A program made the translations under genes and the position numbers. Of a DNA stretch of 64,000 bases, positions 16,078 through 26,678 are shown piece by piece. The notes under the pieces were generated by a model that ran no database searches, had not been told where the DNA came from, and worked only from the letters and a program-made list of their open reading frames with translations. Numbering within the stretch: position 1 is the first letter of the stretch; the number at the start of each line of letters is the position of its first letter. The stretch spans positions 62,001-126,000 of the forward strand of contig QXPY01000012.1 of NCBI GenBank assembly GCA_003583745.1, written 5' to 3'. Source of the stretch: Rhodocyclales bacterium GT-UBC. GTDB taxonomy: Bacteria > Pseudomonadota > Gammaproteobacteria > Burkholderiales > Rhodocyclaceae.

Positions 16078-17196
16078 ATGTTCGGCGGAAACAAGGCACA
16101 ACTCAACGCACTGCAAAACCAACTGAATGCATCGCAAGCCCGGGAAGAGGCCTTATCCAGCGAAGTGCAGACGCTCAAGAATCAACTCGCGGCGCAGGAA
16201 CAGTCTTTCGCCGACAAGAACAGGGAATGCGAAACGCTGCAGGCGGTGATCCGCAGCCTGGCCATGTTCAATGAAACCCTGACCGGCTCGCAGAGCAGCC
16301 TGGGTCAGATGGCCAATCTGCTGAAAGAAGAAAAGGTCCAGGCCATCGAAGCGGCCGAGGTTTCGACCGCCAGTGGGCAAACCACCAACGAGATTTCGAC
16401 CAACCTGCACATGCTGGCCAAGAACTCGACCCACACCGCCCGGGAGGTCGACGCGCTGGCCCAGCAAGCCGGCGAGATCAGCGCCATCGTCCAGCTGATC
16501 CATGAAATCGCCGACCAGACCAACCTGCTCGCACTCAACGCCGCCATCGAAGCGGCGCGCGCCGGTGAAGCCGGGCGTGGCTTTGCCGTCGTCGCCGACG
16601 AAGTGCGCAAGCTGGCCGAGCGTACCGCCAAGGCGACCAAGGACATCGACGTTCTGGTCACCAATATCCGCGACAACTCGAACTCGGCCAAGGCGGCCAT
16701 GGAAAGCCTGTCGAAGTCGGCCGACGAATTCAGCGCCAAGGGCGCCAGGGCAACGGAAGACATGCAGCACCTGATGACCCTGGCGCGCAAGATGGAAGAC
16801 GTCATCGCCAGCAGCGCCTTGAAGAGCTTCGTCGAAGTCGCCAAGGTCGATCACCTGGTCTTCAAGTTCAAGATTTATCTCGGCTTGTTCGGCATCGATC
16901 CGATCAATCCCTCGCAAGTCGCCTCCCACACCACCTGCCGTCTCGGCAAGTGGTACTACGAAGGCGATGGCAAGGCCTGCTTCAGCCGCCTGCCCGGTTA
17001 CCGCGACATCGAGATGCCACACCAGGAAGTGCACCGCATGGGCATTGCCGCCCTCGAAGCGCGCCTTGCCGGCGACATGGCCGGCATGCTGCGCATGGTT
17101 CAAGCCATGGAACAGGCCAGCCTCGGCGTCATCGACAATCTGCAATTGATGGCCGACAGCGCCCAGAAAGACCCATCCTTGCTGTGTAACGCATAA
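16078..17196 (+). CDS. Soluble methyl-accepting chemoreceptor with C-terminal CZB zinc domain
   Basis: The 372-residue cytoplasmic receptor has no transmembrane segment. The N-terminus is coiled coil (residues 5-60), the signalling hairpin lies at about 135-185 ([35 protein letters not shown]), and a chemoreceptor zinc-binding (CZB) domain fills 250-360. CZB ligands are visible in [25 protein letters not shown] and [13 protein letters not shown] receptors are known to sense zinc, and through cysteine oxidation hypochlorous acid, and often control chemotaxis or c-di-GMP enzymes. The ATG at 16078 is preferred; a TTG at 16063 in frame is possible. Promoter unclear in the AT-rich leader. Confidence 0.9.
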   Translation: MFGGNKAQLNALQNQLNASQAREEALSSEVQTLKNQLAAQEQSFADKNRECETLQAVIRSLAMFNETLTGSQSSLGQMANLLKEEKVQAIEAAEVSTASGQTTNEISTNLHMLAKNSTHTAREVDALAQQAGEISAIVQLIHEIADQTNLLALNAAIEAARAGEAGRGFAVVADEVRKLAERTAKATKDIDVLVTNIRDNSNSAKAAMESLSKSADEFSAKGARATEDMQHLMTLARKMEDVIASSALKSFVEVAKVDHLVFKFKIYLGLFGIDPINPSQVASHTTCRLGKWYYEGDGKACFSRLPGYRDIEMPHQEVHRMGIAALEARLAGDMAGMLRMVQAMEQASLGVIDNLQLMADSAQKDPSLLCNA

Positions 17197-17360
17197 CGAT
17201 CTACTTCAATCCCTAGCACGGCCCATGGCCGCCGACCCGGTTCCAGGAAAGCAGAAACGAACAGAGTGAATCAAATCGCTTAGATCGTGCAGTAAAACAA
17301 CAAGAAGCCCCGAGGGCACATCGCATTGAGCAGCATCAGTTCATATCAAAAGGAGGGTAT

Positions 17361-18995
17361 ATGCTGAAGAATCTCAAGGTTTACGAAAAACTGGCGGTGG
17401 GTTTCGGGGTACTACTGCTCCTGGCCGTGATCATCGCGGCAACCAGCTTGAACAGGCTGAGCCATATCAAGGAAGACGTGGTCGACAACATCCTCAACGA
17501 CCGCTACCCGAAAATCGCCCTGGCCAACGAATCGATTCAGCTCACCCTGAATAACGCCCGTCTGATCCGCAACGCCATCCTGCTGACGGATCACGAGGAA
17601 ATCGAAAGCAACATCCGGCGTGCCGAAGAAAACCGCAAGCTGAACTCGGCGGCGCTAGAAAAGATGTAAAAGCTTCTTAGCACGCCGAAGGGCCGGGAAC
17701 TGTTCAAGACCGTCAGCGATACGCGCGTCCGCCTTTCCCAAGGCTACGAGCCCCTTTACAAACTGGTCCGGGCCAATAGCGACGCCGAGGCCACGAACTT
17801 CCTGCTCAAGGAATTCGCCCCGGCCAATAATGCCTTCATCACCGCCCTGCGCGACCTGGCCGCCTTCCAGGCCTCGTTGATGGAAAAAGCGAAGGAAGAC
17901 ACCACAGCGACCGTTGCCAGCACCCAGACCATCCTGATCACAGCCATCCTCGCTGCCCTGGTCATCGGCTCGCTGATCGGCTTCTTCATTTCCAAGGAAC
18001 TGTCACAGCAGATCGGCGCCGTGGTCGCGCAAAGCGAGAAAATCGCCGACGGCGATTTCAGCCCGAATACGAGTGTCGCCCCGCCCGCCGTGCGAACCGA
18101 AATCGGACGCCTGATGGCGGCGCAGGAGCGCATGCGCGGCAAGCTCATCGAAGCGCTCGAAGCAGTGCGCAGCAATGCCACGCAAGTGAACGACTCGGCC
18201 CGCGAACTGGCCAGCGTCTCCGAGCAGGTTGCAATCAGCGTCCAGCGCCAGGCAGACTCGACCTCCTCCGCATCGGCGACCCTGGAGGAGCTATCAGTCA
18301 GCGTCGATCACGTTTCGGACAATGCCAAGGACGCTTCCAGTCAAGCCGCCAAGGCTGGGAGTCTCGCCGAATCCGGGACGGAAAACGTGAACGACTCGGT
18401 CAAGAACATCCAGAGCGTGACGCAATCGGTACAACAAACTTCCGATGAAATGGGCAAGCTGAAACGCGAGGTGGTTGAAATCGGCAACATCGTCACCGTC
18501 ATCCGCGACGTGGACGACCAGACCAACCTGCTGGCGCTGAATGCGGCAATCGAGGCAGCCCGTGCCGGCGAAAGCGGCCGCGGCTTTGCCGTCGTCGCCG
18601 ACGAAGTGCGTAAACTGGCCGAACGCACCAGTAAATCGGCCCACGAAATCACCCAGATGATCCAGTCGATCCAGGCCAGCGCGGAACATGCCGGGCAAAG
18701 CATGGACATGAGCCAGCAAAGCGTCAAAGGCATGGTGGACAGCGCCGAAGGCACGAAAACGATGATCTATCAGGTTCAGGAAAGCGCCCATCATGTCCTT
18801 GGCGCAATCGACAACATTGACACGGCACTCGCCGAACAGCGCGTAGCGAGCCAGGAGCTGGCAAAATCGATGGAAGCCGTCGCCCAAATGGCTGAAGAAA
18901 ACAGCGCCACCGTCGAAGAGCTGGCAACCACGTCGCAAGTCCTGATGTCGCTATCCAACGAACTGCAAACTGTGGTCAGCCGCTTCCGCTGGTAG
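17361..18995 (+). pseudogene. Membrane chemoreceptor (4HB-HAMP-MCP) interrupted by an in-frame TAA
   Basis: Reading frame 17361-18995 encodes one chemoreceptor of 544 codons apart from a single TAA at 17667-17669 (codon 103). Before the stop: a first transmembrane helix (VGFGVLLLLAVIIAATSL) and the first half of a four-helix ligand domain. After it the same frame continues without shift: the rest of that domain ([14 protein letters not shown]), a second membrane helix ([18 protein letters not shown]), HAMP, and the MCP signalling tip ([20 protein letters not shown]). The start has a strong AAAGGAGGG site. No CheR-binding pentapeptide is present at the end (SRFRW). The break would leave a 102-residue fragment; downstream restart at ATG 17880 would give a receptor lacking its sensor half. 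A recent nonsense mutation, a sequencing error or readthrough could explain it. Confidence 0.85.
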
Positions 18996-19016
18996 ATAGT
19001 CGGGCAGCCCGGAAAA

Positions 19017-19046
19017 GCAAAAAGGCCTAGCGAATGCTAAGCCTTT
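19017..19046 (-). terminator. Terminator downstream of the initiator tRNA
   Basis: Imperfect stem AAAGGC(C)TAGC / GCTA(A)GCCTTT with a GAAT loop; read on the minus strand it ends in CCTTTTTGC. It can also serve the convergent chemoreceptor gene. Confidence 0.65.
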
Positions 19047-19054
19047 GATTTGCT

Positions 19055-19130
19055 TGGTTGCGGGGGCAGGACTTGAACCTGCGACCTTCGGGTTATGAGC
19101 CCGACGAGCTGCCAACTGCTCCACCCCGCG
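19055..19130 (-). tRNA. Initiator tRNA-fMet (CAU)
   Basis: The minus strand folds as a tRNA of 76 bases including an encoded CCA. The acceptor begins CGCGGGG and pairs with CCCCGC plus A at position 72, giving the unpaired C1-A72 that marks initiator tRNA. The anticodon stem-loop is CGGGCTCATAACCCG with anticodon CAT, including the three G-C pairs typical of initiators. The T-loop GGTTCAAGTCC is present. A promoter lies just upstream (19147-19175) and a terminator downstream. The protein-gene-free stretch 18996-19405 otherwise holds only the two terminators. Confidence 0.95.
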
Positions 19131-19146
19131 TCCGTCAGAGGTGCGC

Positions 19147-19175
19147 ACTATCCGCTTATTACCGGCCAAGGTCAA
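19147..19175 (-). promoter_or_regulatory. Sigma-70 promoter for tRNA-fMet
   Basis: On the minus strand, TTGACC (19175-19170), a 17-base spacer and GATAGT (19152-19147) precede the tRNA 5' end by about 16 bases. An AT-rich stretch upstream (19176-19200) could act as an UP element. Confidence 0.7.
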
Positions 19176-19352
19176 TATTTATTTGCATTTAATCAACAAA
19201 ACCTTGCCCGAACGACATGTTCGCAGCCATTTGATTTGCGGATCGCATCGTAAAATGAACGCCTGAAACGATCTCCCCGTCTGCTGAAACCGGCTTTGCG
19301 GCAGTGCAAAAACAGCCGCTTTTCCCGATCCAGGAACGTTTTCCGCCAGAAT

Positions 19353-19381
19353 GAAAAACGCCGGTCAAAATTGACCGGCGT
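19353..19381 (-). terminator. Terminator of the pst-pho operon
   Basis: A perfect 11-bp dyad ACGCCGGTCAA / TTGACCGGCGT with an AA centre lies 25 bases after the phoR stop. On the minus strand it ends in GCGTTTTTC. Confidence 0.88.
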
Positions 19382-19405
19382 ACATCGCTTCCTGGCCAGG
19401 CACAT

Positions 19406-20698
19406 TCAAAGGCCGATCACTCGTCCGGCCGGAAAACGCGCGGCGAAACGGCTGCCGGTACCGGGCGTACTCTTGATATCAAGCGCGGCCTGATGCCGAT
19501 TCAGCGAATGTTTGACGATGGCCAGGCCGAGACCGGTGCCGCCGACATCGCGTGAGCGCCCGCGATCCACCCGATAGAAGCGCTCGGTCAGCCGGGGAAT
19601 ATGCTTGGGATCGATGCCGATGCCGGTATCTTCGACGGCAAACTCCGCCCCTTGCGGACTGGCTCGCCAGATCAGGCGCACCGTGCCGCCGGCCGGGGTA
19701 TAGCGCACGGCATTGGAGACGAGATTGCCAAAGGCGCTCACCAACTCGGGTTCCGAGCCACGCAGGTCACCCTGACCATCGGTTTCGACGGCAATCGTAT
19801 GGCGACCGGCGGAGAGCGCTTCGGCATCGCGGCGCAGCTTGTCGATCAGGTTGGCCATGTCGACCACATCGTTGTCCGGCGGGGGGGCCGACTCGATCGA
19901 CGACAAAGTCAGCAAGTCCTGGACGATGGACTGCATGCGCTCCGACTGCTCAGCCATCATGCCGAGATAGCGCGCCTGCTCCTCAGGGCCCAGTTCGATT
20001 TCCTGCAAGGTCTCCAGAAAGCCCGCGAGCACGGTCAGCGGCGTGCGCAATTCGTGCGAGACGTTGGCGACGAAATCGCGCCGCATGCGATCGAGGCGGT
20101 CGGTCTGCGTCACATCCTTGATCTGCATCAGCCGGCGGTCGCCGGCATAGGGAATGACGTAGATCGACAGCACGCGATCCTCGCTGCGGTCCGAACGCAA
20201 GGTCAGCGGCCGCGAGAAGTCTTCGGCATTGAGATAGGCGACGAATTCAGGCTGACGCACCAGATTGACCACCGGCTGGCCGCGGTCGGTGCGGATCACC
20301 AGACCAAGCTGCATTTCGGCCGTGGTGTTGCAAAAAAGGATCTGGTTGTGGGCATCAAGCAAGACCACGCCGTCGGTCAGCGCCTGCCCGGCCTCGATCA
20401 GCATGGCGATCTCGGCATCGCGCTTGGCGATCTGCGCCCGCAAATCCTTCTCGTGCCGGTACAGGCGGCCAAAAACGCCATCCCAGGCACCCTCGCCCTC
20501 CAGGCTGCTATCGACGACCGGCGCCCGCGACCAGCGTTCGAGCCGGGAGAAATTGCGGAAGTGAAAGGCGAGTTGCAGACCGAGACCGCCGCAGAACACC
20601 GCCCAGCCGGCCCATTGAGCGACGAAATAGCCGACCGGCAAGGCGACCAGGGCCGCCAGCAGGGCGAGCAAGGCCGCCCGGATCAGTTGTGCCGACAC
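19406..20698 (-). CDS. phoR: Phosphate regulon sensor kinase PhoR
   Basis: A 430-residue kinase with two N-terminal membrane helices (residues 8-45), a linker, a PAS domain (about 90-195), a HisKA domain with the H-box FVANVSHELRTPLTVLAGF, and a HATPase with DTGIGIDPKHIPRLTERF and GTGLGLAIVKHSL. This order is that of PhoR, which relays phosphate sufficiency from the Pst transporter through PhoU and phosphorylates PhoB under starvation. It starts 5 bases after phoB ends and is the last gene of the seven-gene phosphate operon, followed by a terminator. Confidence 0.95.
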   Translation of the reverse strand: MSAQLIRAALLALLAALVALPVGYFVAQWAGWAVFCGGLGLQLAFHFRNFSRLERWSRAPVVDSSLEGEGAWDGVFGRLYRHEKDLRAQIAKRDAEIAMLIEAGQALTDGVVLLDAHNQILFCNTTAEMQLGLVIRTDRGQPVVNLVRQPEFVAYLNAEDFSRPLTLRSDRSEDRVLSIYVIPYAGDRRLMQIKDVTQTDRLDRMRRDFVANVSHELRTPLTVLAGFLETLQEIELGPEEQARYLGMMAEQSERMQSIVQDLLTLSSIESAPPPDNDVVDMANLIDKLRRDAEALSAGRHTIAVETDGQGDLRGSEPELVSAFGNLVSNAVRYTPAGGTVRLIWRASPQGAEFAVEDTGIGIDPKHIPRLTERFYRVDRGRSRDVGGTGLGLAIVKHSLNRHQAALDIKSTPGTGSRFAARFPAGRVIGL

Positions 20699-20703
20699 CC
20701 CGC

Positions 20704-21390
20704 TCAGGCTCCCCGAAAGCGGTAGCCGGTACCGCGCACCGTTTCCACGCGTTCGTGATTGCCAGAAGACTCCAGTGCGGCGCGCAGGCGGCGAATGTGC
20801 ACATCCACCGTGCGTTCCTCGATAAAGACGTGATCGCCCCAGACTTCATCAAGCAGCTGGGCGCGGGTATAAACCCGTTCGGCATGGGTCATGAAGAAAA
20901 AAAGCAGGCGGAACTCGGTTGGCCCCAGTTCGATCGGCTGACCGCTGGCCAGTACCCGATGTGTCGCCGGATTGAGCGCCAGCGAGCCGATCTCGACCGC
21001 TTCGCCGGCCAGGTGCGGCGCCCGGCGGCGCAACACGGCGCGGACGCGGGCGACCAGTTCCTTGGGCGAGAACGGCTTGGTGACGTAGTCATCGGCGCCG
21101 GCCTCCAGGCCCTGCACCTTGTCTTCCTCATGCACGCGGGCGGTGAGCATGATGATCGGCAGCTCGCGGGTCCGCTCGTCGCCGCGGATTTTCTTGGCCA
21201 GCGTGACACCGGACTGTCCGGGCAGCATCCAGTCGAGCACGACCAGGTCGGGCAATGCGGCCCGAATCGCCGATTCGGCCTCTTCGGCGCTACCCGCACG
21301 CACGACGAGAAAGCCGGCGTGCTTGAGATTGATTGCAACCAGTTCCTGAATCGCTGGTTCGTCTTCAACGACCAGAATCGTCGGTGTCAC
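20704..21390 (-). CDS. phoB: Phosphate response regulator PhoB
   Basis: The 228-residue OmpR-class regulator has a receiver (VVEDEPAI, the phospho-acceptor in LVVLDWMLPGQSG, the lysine in YVTKPFSPKE) and a winged-helix DNA-binding domain ending ERVETVRGTGYRFRGA. Length and sequence match PhoB. It binds PHO boxes and activates phosphate-starvation genes; four candidate boxes are in this window. The start overlaps the phoU stop by 4 bases. Being inside the pst operon, it is probably under its own positive control through the box at 25917. Confidence 0.95.
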   Translation of the reverse strand: MTPTILVVEDEPAIQELVAINLKHAGFLVVRAGSAEEAESAIRAALPDLVVLDWMLPGQSGVTLAKKIRGDERTRELPIIMLTARVHEEDKVQGLEAGADDYVTKPFSPKELVARVRAVLRRRAPHLAGEAVEIGSLALNPATHRVLASGQPIELGPTEFRLLFFFMTHAERVYTRAQLLDEVWGDHVFIEERTVDVHIRRLRAALESSGNHERVETVRGTGYRFRGA

Positions 21391-22079
21391 TTGATGTTCT
21401 CCTTGCCTTGATGACGGATATCCCGTCCTTCGACGACATACACCACCTGCTCGGAAATATTCTTGGCATGGTCGCCAATTCGCTCGATGGCGCGAGCGAT
21501 GTTGATGATATCGATCGAGGTCGTGATGGTGCGCGGATCTTCCATCATGTGGGTGATCAACTGACGAATGATCGACTTGAACTCGGTATCGACATCGGTA
21601 TCGGCCCGGATAACGCTCGTCGCCAGCGGCGTATCAAGGCGGGCGAAAGCGTCGAGCGCCTCGCGCACCATGACCAGCGCCGCTTCGGCCAGGTGACGGA
21701 TACCGACGCCATATTGCGACGGCAGGTGACCGCCTTCGTAGATCCGGCGGACGCCCTTGGCGATTTTCTTGGCTTCGTCGCCAGCCCGCTCCAGGTCGGT
21801 AACGATCTTGCTGATGCCGAGCACCAGGCGCAGGTCAGACGCTGCCGGCTGGCGCTTGGCGATGATGTGGGCACAGTCGTCGTCGATCGCCTTTTCAAGC
21901 TCGTTGACCTTGCGATCGGTCTCGACGATGGTCTTGACGCTGGCGATCTCACCGGTGGAATAGGCATCGATCGCTGCCGAAACCTGGGTCTCGACCAGAC
22001 CGCCCATTTGCAGCACATGCGTGCGCAAGCGGGCAAGATCCTCGTCGAACTGGCTGGATAGGTGTTGGCTTTCGTTCAT
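21387..22079 (-). CDS. phoU: Phosphate signalling protein PhoU
   Basis: A 230-residue all-helical protein made of two PhoU repeats. The metal-binding helices carry the E/D-x3-D signatures (VTDLERAGDEAKKIAKGV and ARAIERIGDHAKNISEQV), the latter in the usual C-terminal place. PhoU is cytoplasmic, associates with PstB and PhoR and keeps PhoR inactive when phosphate is ample. It begins 14 bases after pstB and overlaps phoB. Confidence 0.95.
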   Translation of the reverse strand: MNESQHLSSQFDEDLARLRTHVLQMGGLVETQVSAAIDAYSTGEIASVKTIVETDRKVNELEKAIDDDCAHIIAKRQPAASDLRLVLGISKIVTDLERAGDEAKKIAKGVRRIYEGGHLPSQYGVGIRHLAEAALVMVREALDAFARLDTPLATSVIRADTDVDTEFKSIIRQLITHMMEDPRTITTSIDIINIARAIERIGDHAKNISEQVVYVVEGRDIRHQGKENIK

Positions 22080-22093
22080 TTTCTGTCGCCTCC

Positions 22094-22873
22094 TCAGCCC
22101 ATGCGGCCGGTAATGTAGTCTTCGGTGCGCTTGTCCTGCGGTTTGATGAAGATTTCGTCGGTCTTGCCGAACTCGATCATCTCACCCAGGAACATGTAGG
22201 CGGTGTAGTCGGAAACGCGGGCCGCCTGCTGCATGTTGTGAGTCACGATGAGGATGGTGACGCGCTTCTTCAGCTCATGCACCAGTTCCTCGATGGCCGC
22301 GGTAGCGATCGGGTCGAGCGCCGAGGTCGGCTCGTCGAACAACAGCAGTTCCGGATCGGTGGCCAGGGCGCGGGCGATGCACAGACGCTGCTGCTGGCCG
22401 CCGGAAAGATTGGAAGCGAGGTCGTGCAGCCGATCCTTCACCTCGTCCCACAAGGCGCCGCCGCGCAAGGCCTGCTCGACCTTGTCGTCGAGGACGCGAC
22501 GGTTGTTCTCGCCACGCACGCGCAGACCGTAGGCGACGTTTTCGTAGATCGATTTGGGGAAGGGATTCGGCTTCTGGAACACCATGCCGACCCGCATGCG
22601 GACTTCGATCGGATCGACGTCGGCGGCGAGCAGGTTGGTGTTGTCGGGGAAGAAACGGATTTCGCCCTCGTAGCGGTTGCCCGGGTAGAGGTCGTGCATG
22701 CGGTTGAAGCTGCGCAGGTAGGTCGACTTGCCGCAACCGGAAGGACCGATCAAGGCGGTAACCTTCTTGTCGTAGATCGGCATGTTGATGCCCTTCAGGG
22801 CCTTGGCTTCGCCATAGTAAAAGCTCAGGTTGCGGGCTTCGGCCTTGAGCTGCGGGGTATCTTGAATCGGCAT
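22094..22873 (-). CDS. pstB: Phosphate ABC transporter ATPase PstB
   Basis: A 259-residue ABC ATPase with Walker [10 protein letters not shown], signature LSGGQQQR, Walker [14 protein letters not shown] and the switch histidine in VTHNM. The [16 protein letters not shown] start and [19 protein letters not shown] end are specific to PstB. I chose ATG 22873 because GGAG lies 5-8 bases upstream and the length then equals the family; an in-frame GTG at 22909 and ATG at 22885 would extend it. Energises the PstSCAB phosphate importer. Confidence 0.95.
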   Translation of the reverse strand: MPIQDTPQLKAEARNLSFYYGEAKALKGINMPIYDKKVTALIGPSGCGKSTYLRSFNRMHDLYPGNRYEGEIRFFPDNTNLLAADVDPIEVRMRVGMVFQKPNPFPKSIYENVAYGLRVRGENNRRVLDDKVEQALRGGALWDEVKDRLHDLASNLSGGQQQRLCIARALATDPELLLFDEPTSALDPIATAAIEELVHELKKRVTILIVTHNMQQAARVSDYTAYMFLGEMIEFGKTDEIFIKPQDKRTEDYITGRMG

Positions 22874-22902
22874 GGAGTGCTCCATTTGAATGTTCTGTTC
22901 GG

Positions 22903-23826
22903 TTACCACTTGATGTTCTTGCGCATCTTGTAGCGCAGCCAGATGGCGATGCCGTTCATGGTCAGGACCATGGCCATCAGCACGAAACCGGCGGCGGCGG
23001 CATTCACTTCAAAGGCGGGATCGGGGCGCGAGGTCCAGTTGAAGATCTGGATCGGCATCACCGTGAAGGGCGCCATCACCCAGTCGAACAGGCCGGCAGC
23101 CGGTTCGCCGGTGAAGGGCGCAGGCGGCAGGAAGGCGATGAAGGTCAGCGCGCCGATGGTGATGATCGGTGCCGTTTCGCCGATGGCGCGGGCCAAGCCG
23201 ATGATGACGCCGGTCAGGATGCCAGGCATGGCATACGGGATGATGTGATAGCGGCAGGTCTGCCAGCGCGTCGCCCCGACCGCCATCGAGCCTTCGCGGA
23301 TCATCGCCGGGATGGCGCGAATCGCTTCGCGGGTCGACACGATGATGATCGGCAGGATGAGCAGGGCCAAGGTCAGGCCGGCCGACAGGATGCTCTGGCC
23401 GAAACCGAACTGGTACACGAAGATGCCGAGCGCCAGCAGGCCATAGACGATGGACGGCACGGCCGCCAGGTTGGTGATGTTGATCTCGATGATCTCGGTG
23501 ATCCAGTTGCGCTTGGCGTATTCCTCAAGATAGACGCCGGCGGCGACGCCGAGCGGCACGGCAGCCAAGCCGGTGACCAGCATGACCAGCAGCGAACCGA
23601 CCCAGGCCGAGAGAATGCCGGCCTTGTTGGCATGCCGCGAGGCGAAGTTGAGGAAGAAATCGACGGTGAAGCGTTCGGAGCCCTTCGACACCATGTCGGT
23701 CACCAGCAGCACGATAACCAGCAAGGCGGCGGCCAGGCAGAAGATGCCGAGCGCCTTGAAGATGTTGTCCTTGAGCTTGCCCTTGGCGATCAGGGCGCGG
23801 ATTTCGTCGGTAGTCAGCGATTGCAT
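22903..23826 (-). CDS. pstA: Phosphate ABC transporter permease PstA
   Basis: A 307-residue inner-membrane permease with about six helices and the EAA-type loop ([20 protein letters not shown]) that contacts the ATPase. The segment [18 protein letters not shown] is typical of PstA. The start ATG 23826 overlaps the pstC stop (TGATG), with GGGAG upstream; the longer frame to 23859 lies inside pstC. Confidence 0.95.
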   Translation of the reverse strand: MQSLTTDEIRALIAKGKLKDNIFKALGIFCLAAALLVIVLLVTDMVSKGSERFTVDFFLNFASRHANKAGILSAWVGSLLVMLVTGLAAVPLGVAAGVYLEEYAKRNWITEIIEINITNLAAVPSIVYGLLALGIFVYQFGFGQSILSAGLTLALLILPIIIVSTREAIRAIPAMIREGSMAVGATRWQTCRYHIIPYAMPGILTGVIIGLARAIGETAPIITIGALTFIAFLPPAPFTGEPAAGLFDWVMAPFTVMPIQIFNWTSRPDPAFEVNAAAAGFVLMAMVLTMNGIAIWLRYKMRKNIKW

Positions 23827-24761
23827 CAGTAGTTCTCCCGGAATTTGCGGCGCAGCCACTGGCCGAGGATGTTGAAGAGCAGCGTGATCAGGATCAGGGT
23901 CAGGCCGGCGGCAAAGATGGTCTGGTAACCGATCGAGCCGTGCGGCAGGTCACCCAGCGCCACCTGGACGATGTAGGAGGTAATGGTGGCGGCCGGTTCC
24001 ATCGGATTCCAGGTCAGGTTCGGCTGCATACCGGCGGCGACGGCGAGAATCATCGTTTCGCCCACGGCGCGGGAAATCGCCAGGATGTAGGAAGCAGCCA
24101 GACCGGAGAACGCAGCCGGAACCACAACGTGGATAGCCGTGTAGAGCTTGGTCGAACCCATCGCGTAAGCGCCTTCGCGCAGGCTCATCGGCACCGAGCG
24201 CATGGCGTCCTCGGACAGCGAGGCGATGTAGGGCACGATCATGATGCCCATCACCAGGCCGGCGGAGAGCAGCGAGAAGCCGGGCAGTTCGGGAATGATC
24301 TTCTGCAGCAGCGGGGTGACCATGAGCAGCGCGAAATAGCCGAAGACGATGGTCGGGATGCCGCCGAGCAATTCGAGGATGGGCTTGGCCACCTCGCGCA
24401 CCTTGCCGTTGGCGAACTCGGAGAGATAGATGGCGATGATGGTTCCCATCGGCACGGCGACCAGCAAGGCAACGGCAGAAGAAACCAGGGTACCGGAAAC
24501 CAGCACCATGATGCCGAAGTGGGCATCGTCAAAAAGCGGGGTCCATTGCGTATCGGTCAGAAAATCGACGATGCTGACATTGGCAAAGAAATGAATGGAC
24601 TCGGAAATCAGGACATACATGATGCCGATCGTGGTCAGAACCGAAACGGCCGCCGCACCGAACAACAAGGCCTCGATCAGGCGCTCGCTGACGTTGCGCA
24701 TGGCGTTCTTGGCCAGGCGATCGCTGACCGTAGGCAGGTCAGAAGCGTTATTTGCAGACAT
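23826..24761 (-). CDS. pstC: Phosphate ABC transporter permease PstC
   Basis: A 311-residue permease, partner of PstA. It has a membrane anchor at residues 25-50, the EAA loop (MRSVPMSLREGAYAMGSTKL) and ISRAVGETMILAVAAGMQPN typical of PstC. ATG 24761 is preferred; a GTG at 24776 is an alternative and neither has a strong Shine-Dalgarno. It is separated from pstS by a strong hairpin without T-run, which probably lowers its expression relative to pstS. Confidence 0.93.
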   Translation of the reverse strand: MSANNASDLPTVSDRLAKNAMRNVSERLIEALLFGAAAVSVLTTIGIMYVLISESIHFFANVSIVDFLTDTQWTPLFDDAHFGIMVLVSGTLVSSAVALLVAVPMGTIIAIYLSEFANGKVREVAKPILELLGGIPTIVFGYFALLMVTPLLQKIIPELPGFSLLSAGLVMGIMIVPYIASLSEDAMRSVPMSLREGAYAMGSTKLYTAIHVVVPAAFSGLAASYILAISRAVGETMILAVAAGMQPNLTWNPMEPAATITSYIVQVALGDLPHGSIGYQTIFAAGLTLILITLLFNILGQWLRRKFRENY

Positions 24762-24796
24762 AGCGTGTGAATTCACGTCAAGAATTCCATTAAGAG

Positions 24797-24826
24797 GAAA
24801 CCCGGTCCCGAACGGGGCCGGGTTTC
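24797..24826 (-). terminator. Hairpin between pstS and pstC (attenuator or mRNA stabiliser)
   Basis: Arms GAAACCCGGTCCCG and CGGGGCCGGGTTTC pair over 14 positions (one G-U) around an AA loop, with no T-run. It sits 33 bases after the pstS stop, where many binding-protein operons have an element that raises binding-protein mRNA over permease mRNA. Confidence 0.7.
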
Positions 24827-24858
24827 AACAGCAGGCGGACCAGCCGCCAGAGCGAAGT

Positions 24859-25860
<1,002 letters not shown>

Positions 25861-25916
25861 GAGGCAACTCCTGCACAGGGTGGGTTTGACAACGCTGCAC
25901 AGGTTAGACCCCGATT

Positions 25917-25934
25917 GTTACAGTCGAATGACAG
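25917..25934 (-). promoter_or_regulatory. PHO box of the pst-pho operon
   Basis: On the minus strand: CTGTCAT, TCGA, CTGTAAC, an almost ideal PhoB box. Ten bases further on is TAACCT (25906-25901) as a weak -10, as expected for an activator-dependent promoter. Confidence 0.88.
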
Positions 25935-26003
25935 ACTGTAATAATTGGCCAGGAATGCCCAAGCCGCTGGCGAACTCCGTCGCGCACGGCAATTCGGCAG
26001 GCA

Positions 26004-26036
26004 CAAAAAAAGGCGAAGGCCCACCGGCCCTCGCCT
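26004..26036 (-). terminator. Terminator after the Ala/Lys-rich protein gene
   Basis: On the minus strand a GGCGA(G)GGCC / GGCC(T)TCGCC stem with a GGTG loop (the A/G opposite is a mismatch) ends in seven T. Confidence 0.85.
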
Positions 26037-26057
26037 CTGCCCTGCCGGCCGCGACGC

Positions 26058-26666
26058 TTACTTGGCCGGGCGCCCGGTCTTGATACGCTCGATTTTGCCC
26101 ATCAAGGCCTTCAGTTCCGCATCGCCGAGCGCGACCAGGGCTGCCACCCCCGCCCGCAGCAGTTCGCTCTTCTTGACCTCGCTCCCCAAGGCGGCAAGTC
26201 GCTTCTTCAGTTCGCCAATCCGGGCGTATTCGGCTTCCGGCATGGCGTAGCTGTCGCGAACCAGCTTCAGTTTCTTGGCTTTGACCGGCTTATCGGCCTT
26301 GACCGGCTTTTTGACCTTGCTCACCGCTTCTGCCTTGGGCACCGCCTTGGCCGGCTTTTCTGCCTTGACCGCGGCGACCGGCTTGGCAGGCTCGACCGAT
26401 GCCGTGGTAGCGGCCTTGGCCTTGCTCAAGGCCTCGGCCAGCACCTTTTGCCCCTTGGCCACCGCCGGCTCGAGGGCGGCGGCAGTCGGTTTGCGCACCT
26501 TGGCCGTAGCGGCGGCGGTCGCCGGTACTGGCTGGGCAACGGGGGCCACTGGCTCGGCGACGGGTGCCTTGTCGAGCGGCGGCGCAATGCGCGGGGTCAG
26601 CTTCTTCGGGGCCTTGCCAGCGCTGGCCGGCGGTTTTGCGGTAGCGGTCTTTTTCTGGACGCTCAT
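26058..26666 (-). CDS. Ala/Lys/Pro-rich protein with conserved C-terminal helical domain
   Basis: The 202 residues divide into a low-complexity, strongly basic tail (1-135; runs of AxPAKA and VKADKPVKAKK, like histone H1 or AlgP) and a compact C-terminal segment. The latter, RDSYAMPEAEYARIGELKKR with KKSELLRAGVAAL, resembles a ribbon-helix-helix DNA-binding fold (a short strand, then two helices). A nucleoid-associated or regulatory DNA-binding role is plausible. An inverted repeat TTAAAC-N10-GTTTAA overlaps its promoter region. It has its own terminator. I do not recognise a named family. Confidence 0.7.
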   Translation of the reverse strand: MSVQKKTATAKPPASAGKAPKKLTPRIAPPLDKAPVAEPVAPVAQPVPATAAATAKVRKPTAAALEPAVAKGQKVLAEALSKAKAATTASVEPAKPVAAVKAEKPAKAVPKAEAVSKVKKPVKADKPVKAKKLKLVRDSYAMPEAEYARIGELKKRLAALGSEVKKSELLRAGVAALVALGDAELKALMGKIERIKTGRPAK

Positions 26667-26678
26667 GCCATTCTCCTA

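Noticed and set aside
17880-18995. Downstream part of the broken receptor as an independent soluble gene
   Set aside because: No ribosome-binding site before the ATG, and it starts within the four-helix sensor domain just before the second membrane helix. It is better explained as the rest of an interrupted receptor.
19193-19405. 70-residue minus-strand open frame downstream of phoR
   Set aside because: It runs through the operon terminator hairpin, has no ribosome site and an Arg/Phe/Cys-rich composition.
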